Source: Saccharibacillus alkalitolerans (lineage in GTDB: Bacteria; Bacillota; Bacilli; Paenibacillales; Paenibacillaceae). Taken from it: a stretch of 64,000 bases of DNA. Within the stretch, counting starts at the first letter, position 1. Every line of letters starts with the position of its first letter. The position numbers were made by a program, and so were the translations under genes. The notes beneath the pieces are model-generated. The model was given only the letters and a program-made list of their open reading frames with translations. It had not been told where the DNA came from and made no database searches. The stretch spans positions 680,415 to 744,414 of the forward strand of contig NZ_JAAFGS010000002.1 in assembly GCF_011090185.1 (NCBI RefSeq), written 5' to 3'. Shown piece by piece: positions 16,369 through 25,420 of this stretch.

Positions 16369-17937
16369 TCAGCCTGCCGATTCGATCTTGAGTTCGAGCT
16401 TCACGTTCCATTCGTTCTCGAAGTCCTTGGTCGCGAGCTTCAGATCGCGAATTTCCATGAAGGCTTCCGTCCGGCAGCTCAGCTTCAGCTCGAACCGGTC
16501 GCCGCGGCGCTTGGCCGCAAGATCCGTGACCGCCTGCGTCTCGCTGGCGTCCAGGGCGACCGCCATCCGCAGCACGGCGCCGAGCCGGCGGGTACGCTCC
16601 TCGTCCTTCGGCAGCAGAATGTCTTTGTACGTCTGGGCCGTGACGCTTTTGCGCCATTTCACCTTGGCGGCAATGGCGGCGATCAGGGCGGTCAGGATGA
16701 TCTCGCGGTGCGTCAGCCCGGCCAGCGGCCGCTTGGTCAGCAGATACTGCGTATGCTCTTCATAGTCGATGTACCCGATTTCGGTGCCGGTCTGATACGT
16801 CCAGGCCGCTACGCGCAGCAGCTTGCGATTCCATGCGTCCTCTTCGCCCTCGCCCAATTCTTTGTACAGAATGCGCGCGAAGCGTTCCGTCTGCTGCAGA
16901 TGGCGCTGCCTGGGCTCCGGCTGGCTCGCCAGCAGAGAACGCAGCTCGAACTCCAGCACGTTGTCGTGCACGGCCTGTTCCGGATGCAGCAGTTCGAAAA
17001 ACAGGCCTTCGCGCAGCCCCGTCGCGCTGACGATATAACGCGAAGCTTTCATATGGTGGAACAGCGTACGAAGAATGATCATGCCCGGCACGATGATGTC
17101 GATCCGGCTCTTGGACAGTCCCGGAACCCGTTTGCGCCGGTTGTTGTCCATCCCCGGCAGCGAATGGTAGAAATGATCGACGTCTTCGCCCTGCATGACG
17201 TAATTATGCGTATGCGGGAGCGAATAATTGCGGCGCCGCTGATCCATTTTCCCGAGTCCGCGAATCGTCCCGCCCAAGCCGACCAGGTCAAGCCCCGGAT
17301 GCGCGGACATCCACGGATGCTTGCGGGCTTCCGCCAGAACGAAGCTTTCAAGCTCGCGCACGCGCTCTTCCGTCCAGCTTCCGCTTCCGCCGAAGCGCAC
17401 GTTCATGTTGACGGCGCCGAACGGGAACGAATAGCTCGATACGCGGCGCCGGTCCTTGAACAGCGTGACTTCCGTACTGCCGCCGCCGATATCGATAATG
17501 AATCCTTCCGCGATGTCGATCTTGTTGACGACGCCGATAAAGCCGTAATGCCCTTCCATCTCGCCGGGCAGCAATTCGATGTCCAGCCCCGTCTCCCGGT
17601 TCAAAATCTCGATGATCTGGCCGGAATTCGACGCGTTGCGGATCGCCGCCGTGGCGACCGCGCGAATTTGCTCCACGCCGTAAGCTTCGCAGATTTCGGT
17701 AAACTGCCGCAGCACCGGCACGACGGAATGGATCGCCGGAGACGGCATGATCCCGTCCGGCGTAACGAGCGCGCTGAGCCTCGCGGCCTCGCGCGACTCG
17801 GTCAGCACGCGGTAAGAACCGCCGCCGCTGCTTTCGTAAACGACGAGCCGGATCGAGTTGGAACCGATGTCGATGATGCCGGCCCGCAGGCTCGTCCGCT
17901 CCGCCTCGGGGCGGAGACTTTCGGATATGGTAGTCAT
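16369..17937 (-). CDS. ppx: Ppx/GppA-family exopolyphosphatase
   Basis: 522-residue phosphatase that removes terminal phosphate from polyphosphate or hydrolyses pppGpp. The actin-like fold is marked by the phosphate loops IDIGSNSIRLVV (about 22-33) and IDIGGGSTEV, with the conserved acid in LLPGEMEGHYGF and a third loop GLGGTIRGLG. The C-terminal part, from about residue 325, is helical and HD-like, as in the longer family members. AAGGAG lies 11 nt before the ATG. It is convergent with ppk across a shared terminator. Ppx versus GppA activity cannot be told from sequence alone; the ppk neighbour favours exopolyphosphatase. Confidence 0.92.
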   Translation of the reverse strand: MTTISESLRPEAERTSLRAGIIDIGSNSIRLVVYESSGGGSYRVLTESREAARLSALVTPDGIMPSPAIHSVVPVLRQFTEICEAYGVEQIRAVATAAIRNASNSGQIIEILNRETGLDIELLPGEMEGHYGFIGVVNKIDIAEGFIIDIGGGSTEVTLFKDRRRVSSYSFPFGAVNMNVRFGGSGSWTEERVRELESFVLAEARKHPWMSAHPGLDLVGLGGTIRGLGKMDQRRRNYSLPHTHNYVMQGEDVDHFYHSLPGMDNNRRKRVPGLSKSRIDIIVPGMIILRTLFHHMKASRYIVSATGLREGLFFELLHPEQAVHDNVLEFELRSLLASQPEPRQRHLQQTERFARILYKELGEGEEDAWNRKLLRVAAWTYQTGTEIGYIDYEEHTQYLLTKRPLAGLTHREIILTALIAAIAAKVKWRKSVTAQTYKDILLPKDEERTRRLGAVLRMAVALDASETQAVTDLAAKRRGDRFELKLSCRTEAFMEIRDLKLATKDFENEWNVKLELKIESAG

Positions 17938-18041
17938 AATGTGTACAGCTCCTTGTCTCCGGCTTCCGCGGATCGGGCCGCCGGAGGGTGATTGAAGGCC
18001 GGTTTCTTTACGTCTTCTTTAGCCTTAACCTTAGCAAACCA

Positions 18042-18076
18042 AACAGGACGGCGCAATGCGCGCCGCCCTTGTTTTT
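18042..18076. terminator. Probable terminator after the glycerophosphodiesterase gene
   Basis: AACAGGACGGCGC pairs, with one bulge and one mismatch, with GCGCCGCCCTTGTT around a short loop. The T-tract is clearer on the plus strand (TTTTT) than on the minus strand. Confidence 0.5.
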
Positions 18077-18112
18077 ACACAGACTTTACCTTTATCCCGG
18101 TTTTTTCGCCGT

Positions 18113-18928
18113 TCACGGCGTACGGGATTCGTCCCGCTCCGCCAGCAGACGCGCCGCCCGGTCCGGATAATCCGTAATGATGCCTGCCGTTCCCATTCCG
18201 ATCAGCTCGCGCATGCGGGTCTCGTCGTTGACCGTGAACGGATGATAATCGACGCCGGCTTCCAGCGCTTCGCGCACCCACTCGGCCCGAACGGCCGGGT
18301 CGTACGCGTGCAGGGCGTCGGCGCCGATCGACTTCGCGTAGTCCCACGGCCGGTACAAACCTTCCATATACAGAATGCCGGTCCGAATTTCCGGAGCCAG
18401 TCTTTTGCACAGCGCCAGCGAATAATGATTGAAGCTCGAGATGACCGTCTGCCGTTCCAATCCGTGCGCGCGCACGGCGGCGATGACTTTCTCCTCGATC
18501 CCTTCGTAAGCGCGAAGCGTATTTTTCAGCTCGATGTTAACGACGATTCCCGTTTCTTTGCTCAGCTGCAGCAGCTCGTCCAGATGCGGGATGCGCTCGC
18601 CCATGAATTCGGGATGATACCAGCTTCCCGCATCCAGCCCCCGAATCTCCTCGTACGTTTTGTCTCCTACCCAGCCCGGCGCGCCCGCCGTGCGGGTCAG
18701 CGTTTCGTCGTGAATCAGCACGGGTTCGCCGTCGGCGCTCAGCTGCACGTCGGTCTCGATTCCCGCCGCTCCCAGCTCCACCGCCCGGCGGAACGCCGCC
18801 ATCGTGTTTTCGGGACGGGTACCCGAAGCTCCCCGGTGCGCAAAAATAATCGGGGCGCCGGGTCTTCCCGCCGCCTGCCGCTTCTCCGCCTGAAGCGCGG
18901 CAATGCCGCGAATAGACTCGTTCATCAT
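18113..18928 (-). CDS. Glycerophosphodiester phosphodiesterase (cytoplasmic, UgpQ-like)
   Basis: 271 residues forming a TIM barrel. Motifs: FAHRGASGTRPENTMAAF (His-Arg and the Asn of the active site), GIETDVQLSADGEPVLIHDETLTRT (Glu-x-Asp metal ligands and catalytic His), NIELKNT, and the closing PFTVNDETRMRELIGMGTAGIITDYPD. It hydrolyses deacylated phospholipids to glycerol-3-phosphate plus an alcohol. No signal peptide. The start is one of two adjacent ATGs after GAGAAGAGG; the frame stays open far upstream but only as a shadow of the ugp genes. It is divergent from ugpA, the classical partner of ugpQ, so imported glycerophosphodiesters are probably processed here. Confidence 0.92.
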   Translation of the reverse strand: MMNESIRGIAALQAEKRQAAGRPGAPIIFAHRGASGTRPENTMAAFRRAVELGAAGIETDVQLSADGEPVLIHDETLTRTAGAPGWVGDKTYEEIRGLDAGSWYHPEFMGERIPHLDELLQLSKETGIVVNIELKNTLRAYEGIEEKVIAAVRAHGLERQTVISSFNHYSLALCKRLAPEIRTGILYMEGLYRPWDYAKSIGADALHAYDPAVRAEWVREALEAGVDYHPFTVNDETRMRELIGMGTAGIITDYPDRAARLLAERDESRTP

Positions 18929-19171
18929 GATCGCCTCTTCTCCGGTCCGGCTGCATGCCGGGCCTCGTTGGTCTGAAATCCTTCCATTCAGTATACCCGC
19001 CCAGCGTAAAGGCGATGTTAAACGCAAACGTTTACCGTAAAATGGATATTTTACAAAAGAGGGGGTTTTTATTTTACACTGCCTTGTTAGGCTAGACATG
19101 TTTGGCCGGGACGCGACGATCCCGGCAGCACGGCATACCGACCGAACTACATAAGGAGGCACGGCATACGC
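18929..19171. promoter_or_regulatory. Divergent control region of the GDPD gene and ugp operon
   Basis: A cre-like palindrome with core AAACGTTT lies at 19023-19036. Hexamers TTTACC (19031) and TTTACA (19050 and 19073) are reminiscent of Pho-box repeats, but the spacings (19 and 23 nt) are only roughly multiples of 11. No unambiguous -35/-10 pair could be set. Control by phosphate or carbon source is an inference from the genes. Confidence 0.4.
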
Positions 19172-20146
19172 ATGGAAAACCGCATCGAAAACATGGAGAA
19201 GGCCGCCCCCGTTCCGCTTCAGCAGGAACAGGGCGCGATCCGCGGCAGCGAACCCGCCCGGGCGGCGAATCTGGGCCGGTTCCGGGAAGCGGCGCTGGCG
19301 GCGGTCTTTATCGCGCCCGCCCTGCTGCTGTTCGGCATCTTCCTCTTTTATCCGCTCGTCCAGTCCGTTTACCTGAGTCTGCATTCGACGAATCCGCGCG
19401 GGCAGGTGGCGAATTTCGTGGGCCTTACGAACTTCCGCAATCTGTTCAATTCGCCGGGATTCCCGAACAGCCTGATCGTGACGCTCAAGTTCATCCTGCT
19501 GACCGTTCCGGCCAGCCTGGCCTTGGCGCTCGCCTTCGCGGCCGTCTGCCGCAGCCGGATTCGGGGCATGAGAATATTCCGCTTCGTCTTCGCGCTGCCG
19601 ATCGCCGTATCCGTCAGCACGGGCTCGATCATGTGGATGATCCTGTTCCATCCCACGCTCGGAACGCTGAATTATTTTCTCGGCAAGATAGGCCTTGCGC
19701 CCGTCCAGTGGCTGACCGATCCGAACATGGCGCTGCTCTCGATCTCGCTCATGACCGTCTGGATGAACATCGGCTTCCTCTTCATCCTGCTGCTCGGCGG
19801 CATGCAGGGCATTCCGGAAGAAATCTACGAGAGCGCCAAGATCGACGGTTCCGGCCCGCTGCGCACGTTCTGGCGTCTGACGCTTCCGCTCGTCTCGCCG
19901 ACGCTGTTCTTCGCTTCCGTCACTTCCGTGATCGGCGCGTTCCAGGCGTTCGGACAGATCAACATTTTGACCAAAGGCGGACCGGTTAACAGCACCAACG
20001 TGCTCGTGTTCAAGCTGTACGAAGACGCGTTCGTGAACTTCCGCTTCGGCGTCGGCAGCGCGCAGGCGCTCGTCCTGTTCGCGATCGTGCTGCTGATTAC
20101 GGTGCTGCAGTTCGTGTTTGCCGAAAGGAAGGTGCATTACCAGTGA
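19172..20146 (+). CDS. ugpA: sn-glycerol-3-phosphate ABC transporter permease UgpA
   Basis: 324-residue inner-membrane permease with six hydrophobic segments. A cytoplasmic N-terminus of about 38 residues precedes the first helix (AALAAVFIAPALLLFGIFLF). The EAA loop reads EEIYESAKIDGSGPLRTFWRLTLP. AAGGAGG precedes the ATG. Its 3' end overlaps the next gene by four bases (GTGA), so the two permeases are coupled. It is assigned to UgpA rather than to a general sugar permease because of the UgpB-like binding protein downstream and the glycerophosphodiesterase next door. No ATPase gene (ugpC) is present, so a shared MsmX-like ATPase is likely. Confidence 0.88.
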   Translation: MENRIENMEKAAPVPLQQEQGAIRGSEPARAANLGRFREAALAAVFIAPALLLFGIFLFYPLVQSVYLSLHSTNPRGQVANFVGLTNFRNLFNSPGFPNSLIVTLKFILLTVPASLALALAFAAVCRSRIRGMRIFRFVFALPIAVSVSTGSIMWMILFHPTLGTLNYFLGKIGLAPVQWLTDPNMALLSISLMTVWMNIGFLFILLLGGMQGIPEEIYESAKIDGSGPLRTFWRLTLPLVSPTLFFASVTSVIGAFQAFGQINILTKGGPVNSTNVLVFKLYEDAFVNFRFGVGSAQALVLFAIVLLITVLQFVFAERKVHYQ

Positions 20147-20967
20147 AGAGCGTTTCCGCATCGCGCGTTCTGGCCTATCTGCTGTCGGCGCTGGCCGCGA
20201 TTTTCATTCTGTTTCCGTTCTGGATCACGCTGTCGAACTCGCTGATGACGGAAGCCGAATCGGCGGCGTATCCGCCGAAGCTGTGGCCGACCGGGCTGCA
20301 TTTGGACAATTTCTCCGGCGTGCTGGCTTCGATCCCGATCGCCCGCTTCATCCTGAACAGCTTCGTCGTCAGCAGCGTCATCACGATCGGCTGCCTGATC
20401 ACGTCTTGCATGGCGGCTTATGCGTTCGCGTTTCTCCGTTTCCCCGGCAAAAAGATCATCTTCGCGCTGTTCCTGTCCACGATGATGATTCCCTGGGAAG
20501 TCGCGGTCATCCCGAACTACTTGACGGTGCGCAGCTGGGGCTGGCTCGACAGCTACGCCGGCCTGACCGTCCCGTTCCTGGCGACCGCGTTCGGCGTGTT
20601 CCTGATGCGCCAGTTCTTCCTCCAGCTTCCGAAAGAGCTGATGGAAGCTGCTCGCATCGACGGATGCGGCCATATCCGCATCTTCCTGCGCTTGGCCGTG
20701 CCGCTGTCCATGCCGGGACTCGCGACGCTCGGCGTCTACTCGTTCCTGAACCACTGGAACATGTATCTGTGGCCGCTGCTCGTCACGAGCAGCGAGAAGA
20801 TGCGCACGGTCCAGATCGGCGTGAGCATGCTCCAGTTCTCCGAAATGACGGCCTGGAACCTCGTCATGGCCGGTCTCGTGCTGGTGCTGCTCCCTTCGCT
20901 GATCATGCTGGCGCTCGGCCTCGGCCGCCTCGTCGGCGGATTGACGGCCGGCGCGCTCAAGGGCTGA
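20143..20967 (+). CDS. ugpE: sn-glycerol-3-phosphate ABC transporter permease UgpE
   Basis: 274-residue partner permease. It starts at a GTG within the GTGA overlap with ugpA. There are six hydrophobic segments, and the EAA loop is ELMEAARIDGCGHIRIFLRLAVP. The ending ALKG resembles other UgpE/MalG-type permeases. It is followed by 346 bp with a very strong hairpin before ugpB, which could uncouple the amount of the two permeases from that of the binding protein. Confidence 0.88.
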   Translation: MKSVSASRVLAYLLSALAAIFILFPFWITLSNSLMTEAESAAYPPKLWPTGLHLDNFSGVLASIPIARFILNSFVVSSVITIGCLITSCMAAYAFAFLRFPGKKIIFALFLSTMMIPWEVAVIPNYLTVRSWGWLDSYAGLTVPFLATAFGVFLMRQFFLQLPKELMEAARIDGCGHIRIFLRLAVPLSMPGLATLGVYSFLNHWNMYLWPLLVTSSEKMRTVQIGVSMLQFSEMTAWNLVMAGLVLVLLPSLIMLALGLGRLVGGLTAGALKG

Positions 20968-21313
20968 AACGGCGTTACGCCGAAGAATCCAAGGAAGCGG
21001 GCACGGCCGCCGTTTCCGCTGCCGCACGAACCCGGAATTTTCCGGACGGTTCGTGCGGCAGCGGAGACGGCGCTTATCCGCCCGGCTCCTCCGATCGAAA
21101 CGGTCCGCGTGCCGCTTACGGGCGAAGCGCGGTTCTCGTGGAATCCGTTCTGCCCCGGCATCCCCCTACCTTGTGCGGGAAGACCGGATTTCCTGATAAC
21201 CCGGACGGACACGCGAAGATAGGCGCGGCTTCGCCTTCCGCCGGGTCCTTTTTCAAGGCTTCAAAGCTTCGCCCCATACAAATAACTATTCAGAAGAGGG
21301 AGTGGGAAGTTTC
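20968..21313. other. 346-bp spacer between ugpE and ugpB
   Basis: No gene. It contains the 25-bp-arm hairpin at 21008-21072. A separate promoter for ugpB may lie between 21073 and 21290, but no good match was found. Confidence 0.5.
21008..21072 (+). terminator. Very strong intercistronic hairpin (possible attenuator) between ugpE and ugpB
   Basis: Arms 21008-21032 and 21048-21072 are 25 nt each with a single mismatch (a G-U pair in RNA). The 15-nt loop holds a further CCGGAA-type mini-stem. No T-run follows, so it may be an mRNA processing or stability element or a pause site rather than a full terminator. Confidence 0.65.
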
Positions 21314-22714
21314 ATGCAAACGAGTCGTAAATGGATGTTCGCCTGCCTGTGCATGCTGATGGTGGTCTTGACCGCCTGCGGAGGAGGAAACGGCGGACAA
21401 ACGGCAAGCGGTAACGGCACGGCCGAGGCCGCTTCGACAAACACGGGAGAAAGCGCAAAGACGACGGGCGGAGAACCGGTCAAAGTCGTCTGGTGGCACG
21501 CGATGAGCGGCGAACTCGGCGGAGTCGTCGACGAACTGGTCAAGCAGTTCAACGAATCGCAGGATGAAGTGGAAGTCGAAGCCGTGTTCCAGGGTACATA
21601 CGACGAGAGCCTGAACAAGCTGAAAACGGCGATGGGCTCCGGCACGGGACCGACGATGATCCAAACGTACGAGATCGGCAGCCGCTTCATGATCGATTCC
21701 GGCGCCATCACCCCGATGCAGCAGTTTATCGACGCGGAAAGCTACGACGTTTCGCATCTGGAAGAGAACATTCTCGGTTATTACACGTTCGACGACCGTC
21801 TCTACTCGATGCCGTTCAACACCTCGAACCCGATTCTGTACTATAACAAAGACGCCTTCAAAGCGGCCGGCCTCGATCCGGAGAACCCGCCGAAGACGTA
21901 TGCGGAAGTGGAAGCGGCCGCGAAAAAGCTCACGAAAGACGGCATGACTGGCGGATCGTTCGCGATCTACGGCTGGTTCATGGAACAGCTGCTCGCCAAC
22001 CAGGGCGCGGAGCTGCTGAATCACAGCAACGGCCGCGACGGCATGGCGGACGAAGCTCAGCTCGGCCAGCCGGCCGCCGTCAGCACGGTGGAATGGTGGA
22101 AAAAGATGGTCGACGAAGGCGTGATGCTGAACCTCGGCCGCAAAACGGACGATACGAAAAAAGCTTTCGCCGCAGGGCAAATCGCCATGACGCTCGACAG
22201 CACGGCTTCCCTGCGCGGCATCGTGCAGGCGGCCGAAGGCAAGTTCGAAGTCGGAACGGCTCCGCTGCCTAAGCCGACGGAAGCCGACGCGGACAAAGGC
22301 GGCGTGGTCGTCGGCGGCGCCAGCCTCTGGATTCTGAACGACCGTCCGGAAGAAGAACAGCAGGCGGCTTGGAAATTCATCAAGTTCCTCGCCGAGCCGA
22401 AGACGCAGGCTCACTGGCACGTGAACACGGGCTACTTCCCGATCACGAAAGAAGCTTATAACGAAGATCTGGTCAAAGAAAACCTGAAGAAATATCCGCA
22501 GTTCCAGACGGCGATCGATCAGCTGCATAACACCGAGCTGACGCCGGCTACCCGCGGCGCCGTCATGGGCGTATTCCCGGAAGCCCGCCAGCTGACGGAA
22601 ACGGCGATCGAAGAAGCGCTCACCGGCGCCGCAGCGCCTCAGGACGCGCTGGATCGCGCCTCGGCGGAGATCACGCAGAAGATTCAGGAGTACAACAGCA
22701 CGGTCGCGCAGTAA
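21314..22714 (+). CDS. ugpB: sn-glycerol-3-phosphate-binding lipoprotein UgpB
   Basis: 466-residue extracellular binding protein. A lipoprotein signal peptide ends in LTAC with the lipidated Cys at about residue 22, followed by a Gly/Ser/Thr-rich tether. The mature domain aligns well with E. coli UgpB as I recall it: WWHAMSGELGGVVDELVKQF, PFNTSNPILYYNKDAF, GLDPENPPKTYAE, GGASLWIL and HWHVNTGYFPITKEAY. The ATG is chosen over a GTG four codons upstream because GAGGGAGTGGG is then well placed. It is the last gene of the ugp operon and is followed by a strong terminator. Confidence 0.93.
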   Translation: MQTSRKWMFACLCMLMVVLTACGGGNGGQTASGNGTAEAASTNTGESAKTTGGEPVKVVWWHAMSGELGGVVDELVKQFNESQDEVEVEAVFQGTYDESLNKLKTAMGSGTGPTMIQTYEIGSRFMIDSGAITPMQQFIDAESYDVSHLEENILGYYTFDDRLYSMPFNTSNPILYYNKDAFKAAGLDPENPPKTYAEVEAAAKKLTKDGMTGGSFAIYGWFMEQLLANQGAELLNHSNGRDGMADEAQLGQPAAVSTVEWWKKMVDEGVMLNLGRKTDDTKKAFAAGQIAMTLDSTASLRGIVQAAEGKFEVGTAPLPKPTEADADKGGVVVGGASLWILNDRPEEEQQAAWKFIKFLAEPKTQAHWHVNTGYFPITKEAYNEDLVKENLKKYPQFQTAIDQLHNTELTPATRGAVMGVFPEARQLTETAIEEALTGAAAPQDALDRASAEITQKIQEYNSTVAQ

Positions 22715-22753
22715 ATCTTCGGCAGATACGGGCAAGCCGTTCGTACCTAAAGC

Positions 22754-22791
22754 AAAAAGGAAAGGCCCGAAATTCCGGGCCTTTCCTTTTT
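22754..22791. terminator. Bidirectional intrinsic terminator between ugpB and the S66 peptidase gene
   Basis: Perfect 16-bp stem AAAAAGGAAAGGCCCG with its complement and a 6-nt loop, with flanking A- and T-tracts, between convergent genes. Confidence 0.88.
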
Positions 22792-22802
22792 CTTGTGTTC
22801 CC

Positions 22803-23843
22803 TTACTTCAACGTCTGCCTGACCGTTCCCGTCCCCTGCTCCTCCGAAAATTCCACTTCCGCCATCGCGCCGTTGATCAGCGTCAGCTGCGGCGGCATAT
22901 GGCCGCAGTCGATGTCATGCAGAACCGGGACGCCGAGTTCCTCGGCCATATCGCGGTATACGTCTTCCGCCGTATAACCGCCGACCGGCGTATTGGCCGG
23001 ACTGCGGCCGAACATCAGACCCGAGCAGTTCTCGAACCAGCCGGCCAGCTTCATTTGGACCAACGAGCGGCGAAGATCCGCCGTGTTCAGCTCGCAGTTT
23101 TCGAGAAACCACAGCACGGGCTCTCCGGGAATATGGGCTTCTCGGAAAGCCCGCACATCGCCGTACGGCGTGCCGATCAGATGCCGGATCACATCGACGC
23201 AGCCTCCGAGCAGCCGGCCTTTCATGCCGACATCGCCGCCCGATACGCTTCTCCAAATAGTAGGCTCCGTCAGATTGAACACGTCTTCCCCGAGACCCTC
23301 CCGCTCCGCCTCGTCCAGTTGGTGCTTCCACTTCACTTGATGCAGAGCCGACGCATGCTGTTCGATCACGCCGCCGGGCGGCGTAGTCAGCGCTTCGCGC
23401 CACTTGGCGGTCGTTTCGTCAGGGGTACCGCTGCGCAAATCGATCAGATTCGTGCCGTGCGCCGTAGCCAATCCTGTTCGCAGCGTGACGGCGAGCAGCA
23501 GCAGGCTGATATCCGAATAGCCGAGTATCCACTTCTCTCCGATCCGATCGTACTCGATATGCTCCAGCACCTCGATCAGCAGCTCGCCGCCCCAAGGCGG
23601 GAGCACCAGACCGATGTTTTCGTCCTGCAGCATCCGGTTCAGCTCTTCCGCGCGCAGCGGGGCGGGTGCCGATTTGGCTTTGTGCTGCGTCCAAATCGTA
23701 TCGCCGCCGGATACGTAAAAGCCCTCTTCCTCCATGCGGCGGATCGCCTGCCTCAGCATATCGTGCAGCTCGGGCTCCAGCCCGGAAGACGGGGCCGTCA
23801 CGCCGATCGTCGTGCCTTCTTTCAAAAACGGATAACGGATCAT
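22803..23843 (-). CDS. Peptidase S66 family protein (LD-carboxypeptidase/MccF-like)
   Basis: 346-residue serine peptidase. The nucleophile is in GYSDIS, the Glu in FLENCE and the His in DIDCGHMPPQLTL, the S66 triad. Family members either trim the terminal D-Ala from murein tetrapeptides (LdcA) or detoxify microcin-like peptide nucleotides (MccF); the long insertion with WKHQLDEAEREG and TEPTIWRS is more like the MccF branch. No signal peptide, so it is cytoplasmic. The ATG MIRYPF has GAAGGAGCG upstream. It is a single gene, with a terminator shared with ugpB and the GT39-like gene 70 bp upstream on the same strand. Confidence 0.85.
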   Translation of the reverse strand: MIRYPFLKEGTTIGVTAPSSGLEPELHDMLRQAIRRMEEEGFYVSGGDTIWTQHKAKSAPAPLRAEELNRMLQDENIGLVLPPWGGELLIEVLEHIEYDRIGEKWILGYSDISLLLLAVTLRTGLATAHGTNLIDLRSGTPDETTAKWREALTTPPGGVIEQHASALHQVKWKHQLDEAEREGLGEDVFNLTEPTIWRSVSGGDVGMKGRLLGGCVDVIRHLIGTPYGDVRAFREAHIPGEPVLWFLENCELNTADLRRSLVQMKLAGWFENCSGLMFGRSPANTPVGGYTAEDVYRDMAEELGVPVLHDIDCGHMPPQLTLINGAMAEVEFSEEQGTGTVRQTLK

Positions 23844-23913
23844 GCTCAGCGCTCCTTCGCTTGACCGGCCGCCGCTTGTAACGGGCACGACCGGACTTTT
23901 TGTTCAAGCTTAC

Positions 23914-25230
23914 CTATTTGTTAAACGTATATCTTCCGCTCGACTTGATCCGGACCTTATGCCGCAGACGGATGAAGTCCCATGCTTGGCACAGCCCGTA
24001 CGCCGCAAACGGCAGGATGAACGCGATAGTCGGATACCCATAGCGCCCGAATGCCACGAAAGGAATGTAAATGGCCGTAAAATAAGCAAAAGTCAGCAGC
24101 AGCGGCAGCATGCGGCCGAAGCGTTCCCGAATCAGCGCCCATACGAAACCGACAAACGTCACGGACATCAAAATCTTCTGCAGCGCATCCATCAACGGAC
24201 GCTGGATCGGCCAGATCGGACGCCAGTAATACGGATCGATATACAGCCCTTCCAGTTTGCCGAGCGTGTACCAGCGCAGATACGTCCAAAAATGGTGAGA
24301 GAAGCCGTAGCGCAGAATGTCCAGGCCTTTGGAGATCGCTCCGTCGTCCCACCCTTTGAATAGGGTAGCCGGATCATACTGCGGGTAGGCATCGAAAAAG
24401 CCGGCCGGCGGCATCTGATAATTGATTCTGGTCCCGAGCAGAAAAGGACTGCCCGCCGAGCTGGTAAACAGGATGAAGCGGTCGAATGTCAGCATGTTGC
24501 GAATCCACCAAGGGCAGAGCAGGAGTATGAATGTCCCTGCGATCATTGCCGTAAACTTAGCCATCTCTCTGACGCTGTAACGTTCCCTCATCCACAGAAA
24601 CAGCATCACACCCGGAAGCAGCGAAGCATGCGGCTTGAAGTAGGCAGCGGCAGCCGTCAGAACGCCTACCGCTATGTAAGACGAACCTTTTCGAGTCTCG
24701 GCGGCAATCATCATGCTCAGCACGAGCAGCATGCACAGCAGCCGGAAAGTCGATTCGGTCAAAATGACGCCCGAAGAGAAATAGTCCGGCGGATACAGCG
24801 CCATGATTACACACGCAACAAAGGCGACCCTGCGGTCGAACACCCGGCGGGCGATCAGAAACAGAATGTAAACGCAGGCCGCCTGCTCCAGGCATTGGAA
24901 CAGCCGGAACGCGACGATACCTCCCTGCTCCCCGAACGGTCCGATAAAGGCGGCCAGCAGCAAAGGCATCCCCGGCATAATAAAGGCACTAGGCTCCGTT
25001 CCGCTATCGTGATTGATATAGGTAAGCGGTCCTCCTTCCAGCAGGGTCTGAGCGCTTCGAACATATTTCACGTCGTCGTTGTTCGGTTGGTTCAAGTCTC
25101 CCAATAAAAAATAGTCATTGTGCGCCAACACAACGAAACAGGACACCGCCAGTACGAAAGCCATGATGCCGGCCAACCAAATCCGGTCTCTCGGCCTCGT
25201 TTCCTCCGGCCTCTGCATGGAAAATCGCAC
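23914..25230 (-). CDS. GT39/ArnT-like polytopic membrane glycosyltransferase
   Basis: 438-residue membrane protein with about ten to eleven hydrophobic segments starting at WLAGIMAFVLAVSCFVVLA. The first extracytoplasmic loop carries NNDDVKYVRSAQTL, with the acidic pair typical of PMT_2-domain lipid-phosphate-sugar transferases. Later loops have PHASLLPG and WWIRN, also usual in the family. It probably transfers a sugar from a polyprenyl-phosphate donor to a cell-surface acceptor; both are unknown. The GTG start is preferred because AGGAGGA lies 8 nt upstream; an ATG four codons later (25218) is the alternative. No glycan-synthesis partner is adjacent. Confidence 0.78.
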   Translation of the reverse strand: MRFSMQRPEETRPRDRIWLAGIMAFVLAVSCFVVLAHNDYFLLGDLNQPNNDDVKYVRSAQTLLEGGPLTYINHDSGTEPSAFIMPGMPLLLAAFIGPFGEQGGIVAFRLFQCLEQAACVYILFLIARRVFDRRVAFVACVIMALYPPDYFSSGVILTESTFRLLCMLLVLSMMIAAETRKGSSYIAVGVLTAAAAYFKPHASLLPGVMLFLWMRERYSVREMAKFTAMIAGTFILLLCPWWIRNMLTFDRFILFTSSAGSPFLLGTRINYQMPPAGFFDAYPQYDPATLFKGWDDGAISKGLDILRYGFSHHFWTYLRWYTLGKLEGLYIDPYYWRPIWPIQRPLMDALQKILMSVTFVGFVWALIRERFGRMLPLLLTFAYFTAIYIPFVAFGRYGYPTIAFILPFAAYGLCQAWDFIRLRHKVRIKSSGRYTFNK

Positions 25231-25420
25231 GCCTTCTCTCCTCCTCGTTTCCGTCTCTCTTTCCTCCCATTCTATCCGAATTTTGTACCAGCCACAAAAA
25301 GAGCTTTCCGAATCCGCCTTCATTCTTCCCGTTTTGCGTTGCCTGCGTACAAATATCGGGTATGTAAACAAGAGATGACTTTCAGAAAATAGCAGTCTAC
25401 ATCAAAGGAGGTCGCTGCCC

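Noticed and set aside
18929..20161. A minus-strand reading frame extending the glycerophosphodiesterase by about 410 residues across the ugp permease genes
   Set aside because: It is the complement of ugpA/ugpE in a GC-rich genome, has no ribosome binding site and shows an Arg/Asp/His-rich composition typical of shadow frames. The enzyme starts well at 18928.
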